A stretch of 64,000 nucleotides of DNA from Actinomycetes bacterium (GCA_023420415.1 JAEZWF010000014.1:62001-126000), one strand, 5' to 3'. Positions 32,592 to 41,777 are shown, counted from the stretch's first letter. Program-made: numbers and translations. The notes: generated by a model not told the origin, from the letters alone.

Positions 32592-33143
32592 TCAGGCCCA
32601 GGTGCTGGGCGCGGCAGCCTTGGCCGACGGGAGGCGGCTGCCCTGCGCCCACTCGTCGAACCACGTCGGCAACTGACCCGCCGGCTCACCGTCCACACCG
32701 AGCAGCTCGCGCAGCTCGTCGGTGCCGACTCCCCCGCCCCTGCGCCGCAGGAACCGCGCCCGCACCCAGGCCCGCGCGTAGATCTCGCCGCCGACGACGA
32801 ACCGCTGCTCCATGACGGCGGTGTTGTCGTCGTAGCCGGCGATGCGGGTCTCGAGGTCGTAGCGCTGCCCGAGCTCGAGGGACTTGCGGTAGGTGATGGT
32901 CTGCTGCACCACCACCGGGTAGATCCCGGCCCTGGTGATGAGCGGCGCCATCCCACTGCGCAGCATGAAGTCCACGCGGCCCAGGTCCATGAGCGAGAGG
33001 TAGACGCCGTTGTTCATGTGCCGCAGCACGTCGAGGTCGCTGAGCCGCACCCGCATGGGTGTGACGCACACGTCGGTGACCTCGAGCCGGCTGCGCCGTG
33101 ACACGGCCAGCCGGAGCCAGAGCAGCCGCAGCAGGTGGTTCAT
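32592..33143 (-). CDS. Hotdog-fold acyl-CoA thioesterase-like protein
   Basis: A 183-residue protein of the 4HBT/FcoT-like group: MRVRLSDLDVLRHMNNGVYLSLMDLGRVDFM and ITYRKSLELGQRYDLETRIAGYDD fit the single hotdog domain. It has a basic N-terminal extension. ATG 33143 follows GAGGA by six bases. It is divergent from a TetR gene over a palindromic operator, which suggests induction by a fatty acyl or similar ligand. Confidence 0.82.
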   Translation of the reverse strand: MNHLLRLLWLRLAVSRRSRLEVTDVCVTPMRVRLSDLDVLRHMNNGVYLSLMDLGRVDFMLRSGMAPLITRAGIYPVVVQQTITYRKSLELGQRYDLETRIAGYDDNTAVMEQRFVVGGEIYARAWVRARFLRRRGGGVGTDELRELLGVDGEPAGQLPTWFDEWAQGSRLPSAKAAAPSTWA

Positions 33144-33158
33144 CACACGTCCTCGCGT

Positions 33159-33194
33159 TGTTGCCTAACAGTTGTTAGGCAACAGATGTTAGGC
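33159..33194. promoter_or_regulatory. TetR operator between the hotdog gene and its regulator
   Basis: TTGCCTAACA (33161-33170) and TGTTAGGCAA (33173-33182) form a palindrome around GT, extended by two pairs to 33159-33184. A third half-site, TGTTAGGC, follows at 33187-33194. It ends 8 bp before the regulator's ATG, so repression of both divergent genes is likely. Confidence 0.75.
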
Positions 33195-33202
33195 TCCCGG
33201 GT

Positions 33203-33832
33203 ATGCCGCGGTCAACCACCCGCACGAACGTCGCCTCCGCGCCCCGCGGCGTCGGTCCGGCGCTACGGGACCACCTCGTCGACGCGACCATCGCCCTCGT
33301 CGACGAGTCGCAGGACGAGTCGCGAATCTCGTTGCGCGCCATGGCCAGAGCCGCCGGAGTGGCAGCTCCCTCGATCTACCCGCACTTCCCCGACCGCGAC
33401 GCCCTACTGGCCGCTGCGATGGACCGCAGCTGGGAACAGCTGCTCGACGAGATCGTGGCCTCAGCCACCGCTGCGCGCACCCCGCGCACCCGGCTGCTGC
33501 GCGGCTGCCAGGCCTACGTCGCCTTCGCCCAGCGGCACCCGCTGCGCTACTCGCTCATGACGCGCAGCACCACCGCCTCCCCCGCGGCCCGCCGCGCCCT
33601 CGAGCTGCTCACCACGAGCCTCACCCTCACGTGTGACGACACGGCCCCACGCGGCATACCGGTCAGTCGTGGGGCAGCCGCGCTCTCGACAGCCCTCCAC
33701 GGTCTCGCCAGCATGCACCGGTCCGACGCGCCCTCCCTGTGGCTCGGAGGTTTCACCCAGGCCCAGGTGCTCGAGACCGTCGTCGACGCCGCCATCACCG
33801 CAACGGCCAAGGTCCATCCACCAAGACGGTGA
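33203..33832 (+). CDS. TetR-family transcriptional regulator
   Basis: A 209-residue repressor. The helix-turn-helix reads ISLRAMARAAGVAAPSIYPHFPDRDALLAAAMD; the ligand domain carries YVAFAQRHPLRYSLMTR, typical of the TetR_C group with WHG-like domains. The ATG is part of a GTATGCCG copy. Divergent from the hotdog gene with a palindrome between, so most likely autoregulated. Confidence 0.9.
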   Translation: MPRSTTRTNVASAPRGVGPALRDHLVDATIALVDESQDESRISLRAMARAAGVAAPSIYPHFPDRDALLAAAMDRSWEQLLDEIVASATAARTPRTRLLRGCQAYVAFAQRHPLRYSLMTRSTTASPAARRALELLTTSLTLTCDDTAPRGIPVSRGAAALSTALHGLASMHRSDAPSLWLGGFTQAQVLETVVDAAITATAKVHPPRR

Positions 33833-33878
33833 CATCCGGGTTTCGCCCAGACACCGTCATGGGGAACGATGGGTGCTC

Positions 33879-35582
33879 GTGACTGCTCCGCTCACCACCC
33901 AGCTCATCCACCCCGCCGACTCCGCCGACGCCGCCTGGTGGCGCCACGCGGTGATCTACCAGATCTACCCGCGCTCGTGGGCCGACGCGTCCGGGGACGG
34001 CATCGGCGACCTGCCCGGCATCACGGCCCGGCTCGACCACCTCAAGGCGCTCGGCGTCGACGCCGTGTGGTTCTCGCCCTTCTACACCTCGCCGCAGGCC
34101 GATGCCGGCTACGACGTCGCGGACTACCGCAACATCGACGACCTCTTCGGCAGCCTCGCGGATGCCGACGCGATGGTCGCCAAGATCCACGAGCTCGGCC
34201 TCAAGGTGATCGTCGACCTCGTGCCCAACCACACCTCGGACGAGCACGAGTGGTTCCAGGCGGCGCTGGCCGCGGGCCCGGGCTCGCCCGAGCGGGACCG
34301 CTACATGTTCCGTGACGGCAAGGGCGCGGACGGCAGTGAGCCGCCGAACGACTGGAACTCCGTCTTCGGCGGCCCCGGCTGGACCCGCGTCACCGAGGCC
34401 GACGGCACGCCCGGGCAGTGGTACCTCCACCTCTTCGACACCAAGCAGCCCGACCTCAACTGGGACAACGAGGAGGTGCGCGCCGAGTTCGAGGCCATCC
34501 TGCGCTTCTGGCTCGACCGCGGCATCGACGGCTTCCGCGTCGACGTGGCCCACGGGCTCGTCAAGGAGCCGGGCCTGCCGGACTACGACGCCGAGCTGCA
34601 CATCCTCGACGGCGAGATCAAGGAGGGCTCCCCGCGCCCGCCGATGTGGGACCAGGACGGTGTCCACGAGGTCTACCGCGCCTGGCGCAAGGTGCTCGAC
34701 AGCTACGGCCAGCCCGACCGCATCCTGTGCGCCGAGGCGTGGGTGCGTCCGCAGGAGCGCGCGGTCCGCTACGTGCGCCCCGACGAGATGCACCAGGCGT
34801 TCAACTTCGACTTCCTCCAGGCCCAGTGGACTGCGCCGGAGCTGCGCGCGGTGATCCGCTCATCTCTCGAGGCGGCCGACTCGGTCGGTGCGCCCTCGAC
34901 GTGGGTGCTGTCCAACCACGACGTCGTCCGGCACGCCTCGCGCCTCGGCCTGCCCGTCGGCGAGCGCCGCCCCAACGGCATCGGCCCGGACGACCCCCAG
35001 CCCGACCGCGAGCTGGGGCTCAAGCGGGCGCGGGCGGCGACGACGCTCATGCTCGCCCTGCCCGGCGGCGCCTACCTCTACCAGGGTGAGGAGCTCGGCC
35101 TGCCGGACTCGACCGACATGCCGGCGGAGTTCCGCCAGGACCCGACGTTCATCCGCACCCAGGGCAAGGAGATCGGCCGCGACGGCTGCCGCGTGCCGAT
35201 CCCGTGGGAGAAGGACGCGCCGTCGTTCGGGTTCGGACCCGGCACCGAGACGTGGCTGCCCCAGCCGGAGGTCTACGGCGAGTATGCCGTCGACCAGCAG
35301 GTGGGCGTCGAGGGCTCGACCCTCGAGCTCTACCGGACGTTGCTGCGGTTGCGGCACGAGCGCCAGCTCGGCACCGGCGGGCTCCAGGAGGTCGACGGCT
35401 TCGGCGACGATGTCGTCGCACTCGTCAACACCGGTCAGGGTGAGGAGACGCTCGTCGTCGCCAACCTCGGTGCTGACGCGGTCGCCCTGCCCGACGGCGC
35501 CGAGGTGCTGGTCGCCTCCGGTGAGCTGACCGACGACGGCCGGGTGCCGACCGACACGACCGTCTGGGCGCGCCTGGCCTGA
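33879..35582 (+). CDS. aglA: GH13 alpha-glucosidase / oligo-1,6-glucosidase type
   Basis: A 567-residue cytoplasmic glycosidase. WWRHAVIYQIYPRSWADASGDGIGDLPGI is the hallmark opening of GH13 exo-glucosidases. Catalytic residues D222 (GFRVDVAHG), E286 (CAEAW) and D348 (VLSNHD) are in place. It releases glucose from maltose or related sugars; homologues next to glbO in mycobacteria are annotated aglA (Rv2471). GTG 33879 gives VTAPLTTQLI; GTG 33873, two codons earlier, is also possible. Confidence 0.93.
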   Translation: MTAPLTTQLIHPADSADAAWWRHAVIYQIYPRSWADASGDGIGDLPGITARLDHLKALGVDAVWFSPFYTSPQADAGYDVADYRNIDDLFGSLADADAMVAKIHELGLKVIVDLVPNHTSDEHEWFQAALAAGPGSPERDRYMFRDGKGADGSEPPNDWNSVFGGPGWTRVTEADGTPGQWYLHLFDTKQPDLNWDNEEVRAEFEAILRFWLDRGIDGFRVDVAHGLVKEPGLPDYDAELHILDGEIKEGSPRPPMWDQDGVHEVYRAWRKVLDSYGQPDRILCAEAWVRPQERAVRYVRPDEMHQAFNFDFLQAQWTAPELRAVIRSSLEAADSVGAPSTWVLSNHDVVRHASRLGLPVGERRPNGIGPDDPQPDRELGLKRARAATTLMLALPGGAYLYQGEELGLPDSTDMPAEFRQDPTFIRTQGKEIGRDGCRVPIPWEKDAPSFGFGPGTETWLPQPEVYGEYAVDQQVGVEGSTLELYRTLLRLRHERQLGTGGLQEVDGFGDDVVALVNTGQGEETLVVANLGADAVALPDGAEVLVASGELTDDGRVPTDTTVWARLA

Positions 35583-35596
35583 CGCGGCGGCCCCGG

Positions 35597-35665
35597 CGAA
35601 ACGGGGGTTGCTCACATGAAACGGGGGACATTGTCGCCCGTTTCATGCACGCAACCCCCGTTTTG
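35597..35665. repeat. Two-tier hairpin between aglA and the GDPD gene
   Basis: Outer stem: AAACGGGGGTTGC (35599-35611) with 35651-35663. Inner stem: CATGAAACGGG (35615-35625) with 35637-35647, separated by a 3/3 internal loop and capped by 11 nt. GAAACGGGGG also occurs as a direct repeat on the left side. It follows the aglA stop by about 15 bp and could terminate it, but the structure is larger than needed. Confidence 0.7.
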
Positions 35666-35699
35666 CGTTCTCGGCACTGACACCGGGCAGACTGGCCGG

Positions 35700-36506
35700 G
35701 TGCGCGCCGCCGACTTCCCCTACTTCGACGCCCCGACGCCCATCGGGCTCGCCCACCGCGGCGGGGCCAAGCTCGAGGCCAACCTCGGGCTCGAGAACAC
35801 CATGGCGGCCTTCCGCGCGGCGGTGCAGATGGGGTACCGCTACCTCGAGACCGACGTCCACGGCACGGCCGACGGCCACCTGCTGGCCTTCCACGACCTG
35901 CGCCTCGACCGCGTCACCGACGGCACCGGTCGCATCGCCGACCTGAGCCTCTCCGACGTCCGGCGCGCCCGGATCAACGGCTCCGAGCCCGTGCCGCTGC
36001 TGTCGGATCTGCTCGAGGAGTTCCCCGACGTCCGGCTCAACATCGACGTCAAGGCGCCCGGCGCGATCGAGCCCCTGGCCCGGGTGCTGCGCGAGCACGA
36101 CGCGGTCGAGCGCGTCTGCGTCGCGTCGTTCTCGACCAAGCGCCTGCGCGCGGTGCGACGACTCGTCGGACCTCGGCTGGCCACCTCGGCCGGTCCGTCC
36201 GAGGTGGGGCTGCTCCGCCTGACCCCGCAGCGCTTGGTGGGCATGCTCCGCTCCCCCGCCGCAGCCGTGCAGGTGCCGACCGGTGCCGTCGTCGGCGGGC
36301 GCCGCGTCGACCTCGTGACGAGACAGTTCGTCGACCGGGCCCACGCCCTCGGCAAGCACGTCCACGTCTGGACCATCGACGACGCAACCGAGATGAACCG
36401 GCTCTTCGACCTCGGTGTCGATGGCATCGTCTCCGACCGCATCGACACCCTTGCCGAGGTGCTGGCCGCGCGGGGCCGCCCGCTGGTGCCGCACACCCCG
36501 CGTTAG
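35700..36506 (+). CDS. Glycerophosphodiester phosphodiesterase family protein
   Basis: A 268-residue TIM-barrel enzyme. GLAHRGGAKLEANLGLENTMAAF holds the first catalytic His and metal ligands, YLETDVHGTADGHLLAFHDLRLDRVTDG the second. The end KHVHVWTIDDATEMNRLFDLGVDGIVSDR is typical of UgpQ-like forms. It has no signal peptide, so it is cytoplasmic, hydrolysing deacylated phospholipid heads to glycerol-3-phosphate. GTG start; nine bases before the next gene. Confidence 0.93.
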   Translation: MRAADFPYFDAPTPIGLAHRGGAKLEANLGLENTMAAFRAAVQMGYRYLETDVHGTADGHLLAFHDLRLDRVTDGTGRIADLSLSDVRRARINGSEPVPLLSDLLEEFPDVRLNIDVKAPGAIEPLARVLREHDAVERVCVASFSTKRLRAVRRLVGPRLATSAGPSEVGLLRLTPQRLVGMLRSPAAAVQVPTGAVVGGRRVDLVTRQFVDRAHALGKHVHVWTIDDATEMNRLFDLGVDGIVSDRIDTLAEVLAARGRPLVPHTPR

Positions 36507-36515
36507 CGTGGGGCG

Positions 36516-37922
36516 GTGACCCGCCCCGACACGACCACCGCGACGCCGAGCAACACCCGCGGCGGGGTCTTCGGCTCGGAGCACCTGCTGTTGTCCTTGG
36601 CCCTCGTCGCGCTCATCACGGTGATCGCCTTCGAGGGCATGGCCGTGTCGACGGCGATGCCGGAGGCCGCGCGTGAGCTCGACGCCGTGCGGTCCTACGG
36701 CCTGGCGTTCTCGGTGATGCTCACCGCGCAGCTGCTCGGCATCGTCCTCGCCGGTGTCTGGTGTGACCGGTCCGGCGCCTTGCCGTCGTTGTATGCCGGG
36801 CAGGTGCTCTTCGCGGTCGGGTGCGGCCTGTGCGGGTCGGCGGGGTCATTCGGGCCCTTCCTCCTGGGGCGCGGGGTCGCCGGCCTCGGAGCGGGCCTCA
36901 TCATCGTGGCGGGCTATGTCGTGATCGGGCGCGCGTACCCGGAGTCGTTGCGCCCCAAGGTTTTCAGCGTCATCAGTGCGGCCTGGGTGCTGCCGTCGCT
37001 CATCGGTCCGCCCATCGCCGCGTGGGTGACGACGACGTGGTCGTGGCGCTGGGTCTTCTGGCTCGTCGTCGTGCCGGTGGTCGTCGCCATGGCCGCGATC
37101 GTCGCGCGCCGCGGCCAGATCAGCGGAGCCGACGCCGGGGTCGAGGCGTCGGGGCGCGACCACCGCGCGCACCGCCGGGCAGCATGGTTCGGTCTCGCAA
37201 TCGCCCTGGCGGCGGGCGCCCTCCAGTGGGGCACCCACGAGTTCGAGCCGACGTGGTCGACCAAGACGGCGGTCGCCCTCGTCGGCCTCGCCGGTCTGGC
37301 CGTCGCGGCGCCGGCGCTGCTACCCGCCGGCACGTGGGTCATGCGGCGCGGCCTGCCGTCGGTGATGCTCGCGCGGTTCCTGTTCACCTGCTCGTTCTTC
37401 GGCACCATCACCTACATCCCGCTCATGCTCGTCAACGAGCGCGGCCTGTCTCTCGGTGCCGCCGGAGCCGTCCTCGCGGTCGGGTCGCTGGGCTGGTCGG
37501 CGGGCTCGTGGATCCAGGGCCGTGACCGGTTCGCGGGCCGACGGGCCCACCTCGTCTCGGTCGGCGCCGGCTGCCTGTGCGCGGGCCTGCTGGCCGTCGT
37601 CGCCATCACCCACTTCGGTTGGTGGCCCTACCTCATCGCTCCCGCACTCGTGCTGTGCGGCATCGGCATTGGGCTCGGCACCGCGAGCATCTCGGTGCTG
37701 GCACTGTCGCTGACTCCCGCGTCCGAGCACGGCGCCACGTCGTCCTCACTCCAGCTCTCGGACGTGCTGGGCTCGGTCGTCGGTGTCGCCGCCGCGGGCG
37801 CGGTCTTCGCCGCCCTGCACACCGAGGCGGGTCGCGACGTGCCTGTCTTCGTCGGCAGCTGGCTGGGGCTCGCGGGCGTCGCCGCCCTCGGGATCCTCGC
37901 GGGTCAGCGGATCAGGACGTGA
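36516..37922 (+). CDS. MFS transporter, probable drug efflux
   Basis: A 468-residue protein with 14 or so hydrophobic segments. AFEGMAVSTAMPEAARELDAV followed by AWVLPSLIGPPIAAWVTTTWSWRWVFWLVVVP resembles the DHA2 drug/proton antiporters. Substrate not predictable. GTG start nine bases after the GDPD gene, probably co-transcribed; it overlaps the convergent hypothetical gene by 19 bp. Confidence 0.88.
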   Translation: MTRPDTTTATPSNTRGGVFGSEHLLLSLALVALITVIAFEGMAVSTAMPEAARELDAVRSYGLAFSVMLTAQLLGIVLAGVWCDRSGALPSLYAGQVLFAVGCGLCGSAGSFGPFLLGRGVAGLGAGLIIVAGYVVIGRAYPESLRPKVFSVISAAWVLPSLIGPPIAAWVTTTWSWRWVFWLVVVPVVVAMAAIVARRGQISGADAGVEASGRDHRAHRRAAWFGLAIALAAGALQWGTHEFEPTWSTKTAVALVGLAGLAVAAPALLPAGTWVMRRGLPSVMLARFLFTCSFFGTITYIPLMLVNERGLSLGAAGAVLAVGSLGWSAGSWIQGRDRFAGRRAHLVSVGAGCLCAGLLAVVAITHFGWWPYLIAPALVLCGIGIGLGTASISVLALSLTPASEHGATSSSLQLSDVLGSVVGVAAAGAVFAALHTEAGRDVPVFVGSWLGLAGVAALGILAGQRIRT

Positions 37923-38527
37923 CCGTGCGGCGTCGACAGCCGGGTCCACCGGCCGTGCGCCCACACCGTCACCTCGCTGCCCGGCAGCGAGAAGCCGAGC
38001 ACGTATGCCGCGAACGCGCCGCCCGCGGGCACCGGCGGTGTCGTGGGGGTTGGCCGTCCCCACACCTGCCGACGCAGCGCGGTCACCGCGTGACCGCCCG
38101 CGTCTGCAGGAGCACCCTGGGCGATCTCTGAGATCCCTTGGCGGGCAACGGCATTCAGCTCTTCACTGTCCATCGACCCGACCCGCTCCCAACCCCCACG
38201 CGGCGGCGAGAGGGCAGCCCACGGCATACCGACCGTCGTGGGTGGCACGGACAGGGAGTCGCCCGCGTCCCGGGCGACTCGGTCGAGGACGGCGGCCAGC
38301 GGAACGGTCACGTCGAGGTCGGCCGGCGCCGCGAGCGCCATCGCGCGCAGGCCGAGGACGGTGCCCTCGCCCAGGAGGCCACTGCCGGACAGGACCGCGA
38401 CGTAGGCAGCCAAGGTCGCACCGGACGCCTGCAGCCGGATGGCGCCGTCGTCATCGGCCTGCTTGGCGCGGCGTACGAAGGCGGCCAGGTCGGCGAGGCC
38501 CTGCGGGTCGGGGAAACGCAGCTCCAT
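37904..38527 (-). CDS. Conserved-looking hypothetical protein
   Basis: A 207-residue soluble protein, MELRFPDPQGLADLAAFVRRAKQADDDGAIRLQASGATLAAYVAVLSG. No domain recognised. Its ATG overlaps the stop of the upstream thioesterase gene by one base (TGATG), so they are co-translated and probably linked in function. GTATGCC copies in both orientations lie within it. Confidence 0.75.
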   Translation of the reverse strand: MELRFPDPQGLADLAAFVRRAKQADDDGAIRLQASGATLAAYVAVLSGSGLLGEGTVLGLRAMALAAPADLDVTVPLAAVLDRVARDAGDSLSVPPTTVGMPWAALSPPRGGWERVGSMDSEELNAVARQGISEIAQGAPADAGGHAVTALRRQVWGRPTPTTPPVPAGGAFAAYVLGFSLPGSEVTVWAHGRWTRLSTPHGHVLIR

Positions 38528-38997
38528 CAGCGGCGACGCCACCGGAAGGGCACGGGCTCACCGGAGTGCTGGTCCAGCACGTCGCGCAACGAGGCGTCCA
38601 TCCGTCGCGGCTTGGACGCCTCGAAGTCGTAGAGGACGAGGGTGGTCTCGGCGCGGGCGTAGACCGTCGAGTCGGGGTCGGCGGAGTCGCGCACCTCGTA
38701 GGCCAGGTCGAAGCCGGCTCCCCCCAAGCGGGTCGCCCACATCTCGACGACGATCGGAGCGATGCGGAACAGCAGCGGCGCGACGTACTCGATCTCGTGT
38801 CGTGCCACCAGGATTCCCTCGGACAGCACCGAGCGGTCCTGGCCGAACCACTGCTCGAAGCCGATGACGCGGGCGTCCTCGAGCAGCCGGAGGAACTGCA
38901 CGTTGTTGACGTGGCCGTAGGCGTCCATGTCGCTCCACCGCAGTGGCACGTCGACGCGGTAGCGGGATGGCGCCTCGGTGGCAACGGACTCGGGCAT
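38527..38997 (-). CDS. 4-hydroxybenzoyl-CoA-thioesterase-like hotdog protein
   Basis: A 156-residue single-hotdog acyl-CoA thioesterase. YRVDVPLRWSDMDAYGHVNNVQFLRLLEDARVIGFEQWF is the 4HBT/YbgC signature with the catalytic Asp in WSDMDAYGHVNN. ATG at 38997 yields MPESVATEAPSRYRVDV; upstream codons look non-native. Divergent from the RecQ-like gene. Confidence 0.9.
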   Translation of the reverse strand: MPESVATEAPSRYRVDVPLRWSDMDAYGHVNNVQFLRLLEDARVIGFEQWFGQDRSVLSEGILVARHEIEYVAPLLFRIAPIVVEMWATRLGGAGFDLAYEVRDSADPDSTVYARAETTLVLYDFEASKPRRMDASLRDVLDQHSGEPVPFRWRRR

Positions 38998-39045
38998 GTG
39001 GACAGTGTGGCAGGGCTGTCGGGCGCGCGGCATACGGTGTCAACC

Positions 39046-41163
39046 ATGGAGACGACGACCGCCAGCGACCTGCGCACGCAGGCCACGACCGTGCTGCGGC
39101 GCCTCGTCGGACGCGACGACGCCGACTTCCGCGAGGGCCAGTTCGAGGCGGTCGAGGCAATCGTCGGGGCACGCCAGCGGGCGCTGGTGGTGCAGCGCAC
39201 GGGGTGGGGCAAGTCGGCGGTCTACTTCGTGTCGACGGCGCTGCGCCGCGCCGAGGGCGCGGGGCCGACGGTGATCGTGTCGCCCCTGCTGGCGCTGATG
39301 CGCGACCAGGTCGCGGCCGCCGAGCGCGCCGGCATCCACGCGGTGACGATGAACTCCGCCAACGCCGACGAGTGGGGGCGGGTGTCGGCGGCACTGGCGG
39401 CCGACGAGGTGGACGTGCTGCTCGTCAGCCCGGAGCGGCTCAACAACCCACGCTTTCGCGACGAGCAGCTGCCCGACCTCGCCCGGCGGTGCGGGCTGCT
39501 CGTCGTCGACGAGGCGCACTGCGTCTCCGACTGGGGGCACGACTTCCGGCCCGACTACCGGCGCATCCGCGACCTGCTGACCACCCTGCCCGCCGACACC
39601 CCCGTGCTCGCCACGACGGCGACCGCCAACGCCCGGGTCGTCACTGACGTCGTGGAGCAGCTCGGGGCCGGTGGTCACGAGGTGCTGACCCTGCGCGGCG
39701 GGCTCGCGCGCGACTCGCTGCGGCTGGGCGTGCTGCCGCTGACGTCCCCGGAGCAGCGGCTGGCGTGGCTCATCGCCCATCTGGGCGAGCTACCGGGCTC
39801 GGGCATCGTCTACGCCCTGACCGTGTCGGGCGCCGAGGACGTCGCGGCCGCCCTGCGCGAGGCGGGGTATGCCGTGCGCGCCTACACCGGACGCACCGAC
39901 CCGGCCGACCGCGAAGAGCTCGAGCGCATGCTGCGCGACAACGAGGTCAAGGCACTGGTGGCCACCTCGGCGCTGGGGATGGGCTTCGACAAACCCGACC
40001 TGGGGTTCGTGCTGCACCTGGGTGCGCCGTCGTCGCCGGTGGCCTACTACCAGCAGGTGGGCCGTGCGGGGCGCGCGACCGAGCGGGCCGACGTGCTGTT
40101 GCTGCCGGGGCCGGAGGACAAGGACATCTGGTCCTACTTCGCCTCGGCGTCGATGCCGCGCCAGGAGCAGGCGGATGCCGTGCTGCGCGCGCTCGCCGAA
40201 AGCGGCAAGCCGTTGTCGACGGTGGCCCTGGAGTCGATCGTCGACATCCGGCGCACCCGTCTCGACCTGTTGCTCAAGGTCCTCGACGTCGACGGGGCCG
40301 TGCAGCGGGTGCCCGGCGGGTGGACCTCGACCGGTGAGCCGTGGACGTACGACGCGGAACGCTACGGGCGGGTGACGCAGGCCCGGGTGCGCGAGCAGGA
40401 GCTGATGCTCGGCTACGAACGCACCGGTGAGTGCCGGATGGCGTTCCTCCAGGAGTCGCTCGACGACGAGACCGCGGCGCCGTGCGGACGCTGCGACAGC
40501 TGCGCGGGGCCGTGGTTCCCGACGGACGTGCCGGACGTGGCCGTGACGACGGCACGCGGGCGGTTGGAGCGAGCCGGCGTGGAGCTCGAGCCGCGAGCCC
40601 AGTGGCCGACCGGCATGGACCGGCTCGGGGTGCCGGTCAAGGGGAAGATCCCCGCCGACGAGGGCATGTCGCCCGGGTATGCGCTCGCGCGGCTCACCGA
40701 CCTCGGCTGGGGCCAGGCTTTGCGCGACCGGCTGCGGGCCGATGACGCCCCGGCAGACGAGTCGTTGCTGCGCGCCTGCGTGCCGGTGCTGCGCGACTGG
40801 GGCTGGTCACAACGGCCGGTGGCCGTCGTGGCGGTGCCGTCGCGCCGGCGCCCGCAGCTGGTCGAGTCCTTTGGCGCCGGGCTCGCGCAGATGGGCCGGC
40901 TGGAGTGGCTGGGTTCGCTGGAGCCCGTCGACGGCGGCCCGGTGGGTGAGGCCGGGGGCAACAGTGCGTTCCGGCTGGCCGGGGTGTGGGAGCGCTTCGT
41001 CCTCACCCCGGACCAGCAGGAAGCGGTGGCCCGACTGACCGGCCCGGTGCTGCTCGTCGACGACGTCGCCTCGTCCCGGTGGACCCTGACGGTTGCCGCC
41101 CGCGAGCTGCGCCGGGCCGGTGCGCCGGCCGTGCTGCCGTTCGTCCTCGCCCTGGAGGCCTGA
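39046..41163 (+). CDS. RecQ-family DNA helicase with C-terminal phosphoribosyltransferase-like domain
   Basis: A 705-residue protein. Helicase core: FREGQFEAVEAI Q-motif region, Walker A RTGWGKSAVYF, DEAH box VVDEAHCVSDWGHDFRPDYRRI, ATTATA, and motif VI YYQQVGRAGRATE. A zinc-binding cluster follows (ECRMAFLQESL...CGRCDSC). Instead of an HRDC domain, the last ~200 residues include WGWSQRPVAVVAVPSRRRP and end with VLLVDDVASSRWTLTVAARELRRAG, which is the PRPP-binding loop of type I phosphoribosyltransferases (ComF-like). The fusion suggests a nucleotide-sensing or salvage link to unwinding. Monocistronic. Confidence 0.93.
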   Translation: METTTASDLRTQATTVLRRLVGRDDADFREGQFEAVEAIVGARQRALVVQRTGWGKSAVYFVSTALRRAEGAGPTVIVSPLLALMRDQVAAAERAGIHAVTMNSANADEWGRVSAALAADEVDVLLVSPERLNNPRFRDEQLPDLARRCGLLVVDEAHCVSDWGHDFRPDYRRIRDLLTTLPADTPVLATTATANARVVTDVVEQLGAGGHEVLTLRGGLARDSLRLGVLPLTSPEQRLAWLIAHLGELPGSGIVYALTVSGAEDVAAALREAGYAVRAYTGRTDPADREELERMLRDNEVKALVATSALGMGFDKPDLGFVLHLGAPSSPVAYYQQVGRAGRATERADVLLLPGPEDKDIWSYFASASMPRQEQADAVLRALAESGKPLSTVALESIVDIRRTRLDLLLKVLDVDGAVQRVPGGWTSTGEPWTYDAERYGRVTQARVREQELMLGYERTGECRMAFLQESLDDETAAPCGRCDSCAGPWFPTDVPDVAVTTARGRLERAGVELEPRAQWPTGMDRLGVPVKGKIPADEGMSPGYALARLTDLGWGQALRDRLRADDAPADESLLRACVPVLRDWGWSQRPVAVVAVPSRRRPQLVESFGAGLAQMGRLEWLGSLEPVDGGPVGEAGGNSAFRLAGVWERFVLTPDQQEAVARLTGPVLLVDDVASSRWTLTVAARELRRAGAPAVLPFVLALEA

Positions 41164-41180
41164 CCCCTGCCGGACCGGAC

Positions 41181-41735
41181 TCAGGCTGCGGTGGTCGCCG
41201 GCTGGGTGGCCACGAGCGCCTCGACCGCGCCGAGGAGGCGCGCGACGACCTGCTCGTCGGTGAGCACGTCCACGTCGATGGAGGTCTGGCTGAACGCGAT
41301 CTCCTCCGGGACGACGGCGCCCGCGATCGTGGCGGAGCGGCGGGCGTGGTCGTGCGCCCACTGGCCTCCGTACGGGGTCGGCGTGACACCGACCGCGGCG
41401 AAGGGCTTGCCGGTGAGGGCACCCTGGCCGTAGGGCCGCGACAGCCAGTCGATGGCGTTGTTGAGCACGGCCGGCATGGTGCCGTTGTACTCCGGCGTGA
41501 CGGCGAGGACCCGGTCGGCGCCCGACACGAGGTCGCGCAGGGCCTGGGCGGTTGCCGGGGCCCCGGCCGCGTCGACGTCCTCGTTGTAGAAGGGCACGTC
41601 GCCGAGACCCTCGGCGATCTCGACCTCGACGCCCTCGGGCGCGCGCTTCGCCACGAGCTCGGCGAGCCCGCGGTTCATGGAGTCGGCGCGCAGCGAGCCG
41701 AGGAGGACGACGACACGGGTGGTCTGCTCGGGCAT
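41181..41735 (-). CDS. NADPH-dependent FMN reductase / quinone reductase
   Basis: A 184-residue flavodoxin-fold enzyme. VVVLLGSLRADSMNRGLAELV binds the FMN phosphate, and VTPEYNGTMPAVLNNAIDWLSRP is the family signature. Two-electron reduction of quinones or azo compounds is typical. ATG 41735 follows AAAGG. Divergent from a TetR gene with a palindrome between, so likely induced by electrophiles or quinones. Confidence 0.9.
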   Translation of the reverse strand: MPEQTTRVVVLLGSLRADSMNRGLAELVAKRAPEGVEVEIAEGLGDVPFYNEDVDAAGAPATAQALRDLVSGADRVLAVTPEYNGTMPAVLNNAIDWLSRPYGQGALTGKPFAAVGVTPTPYGGQWAHDHARRSATIAGAVVPEEIAFSQTSIDVDVLTDEQVVARLLGAVEALVATQPATTAA

Positions 41736-41777
41736 GGGGAAGCCTTTCAGGTGGTGGGGTGTACTTCCGCACGAGCC

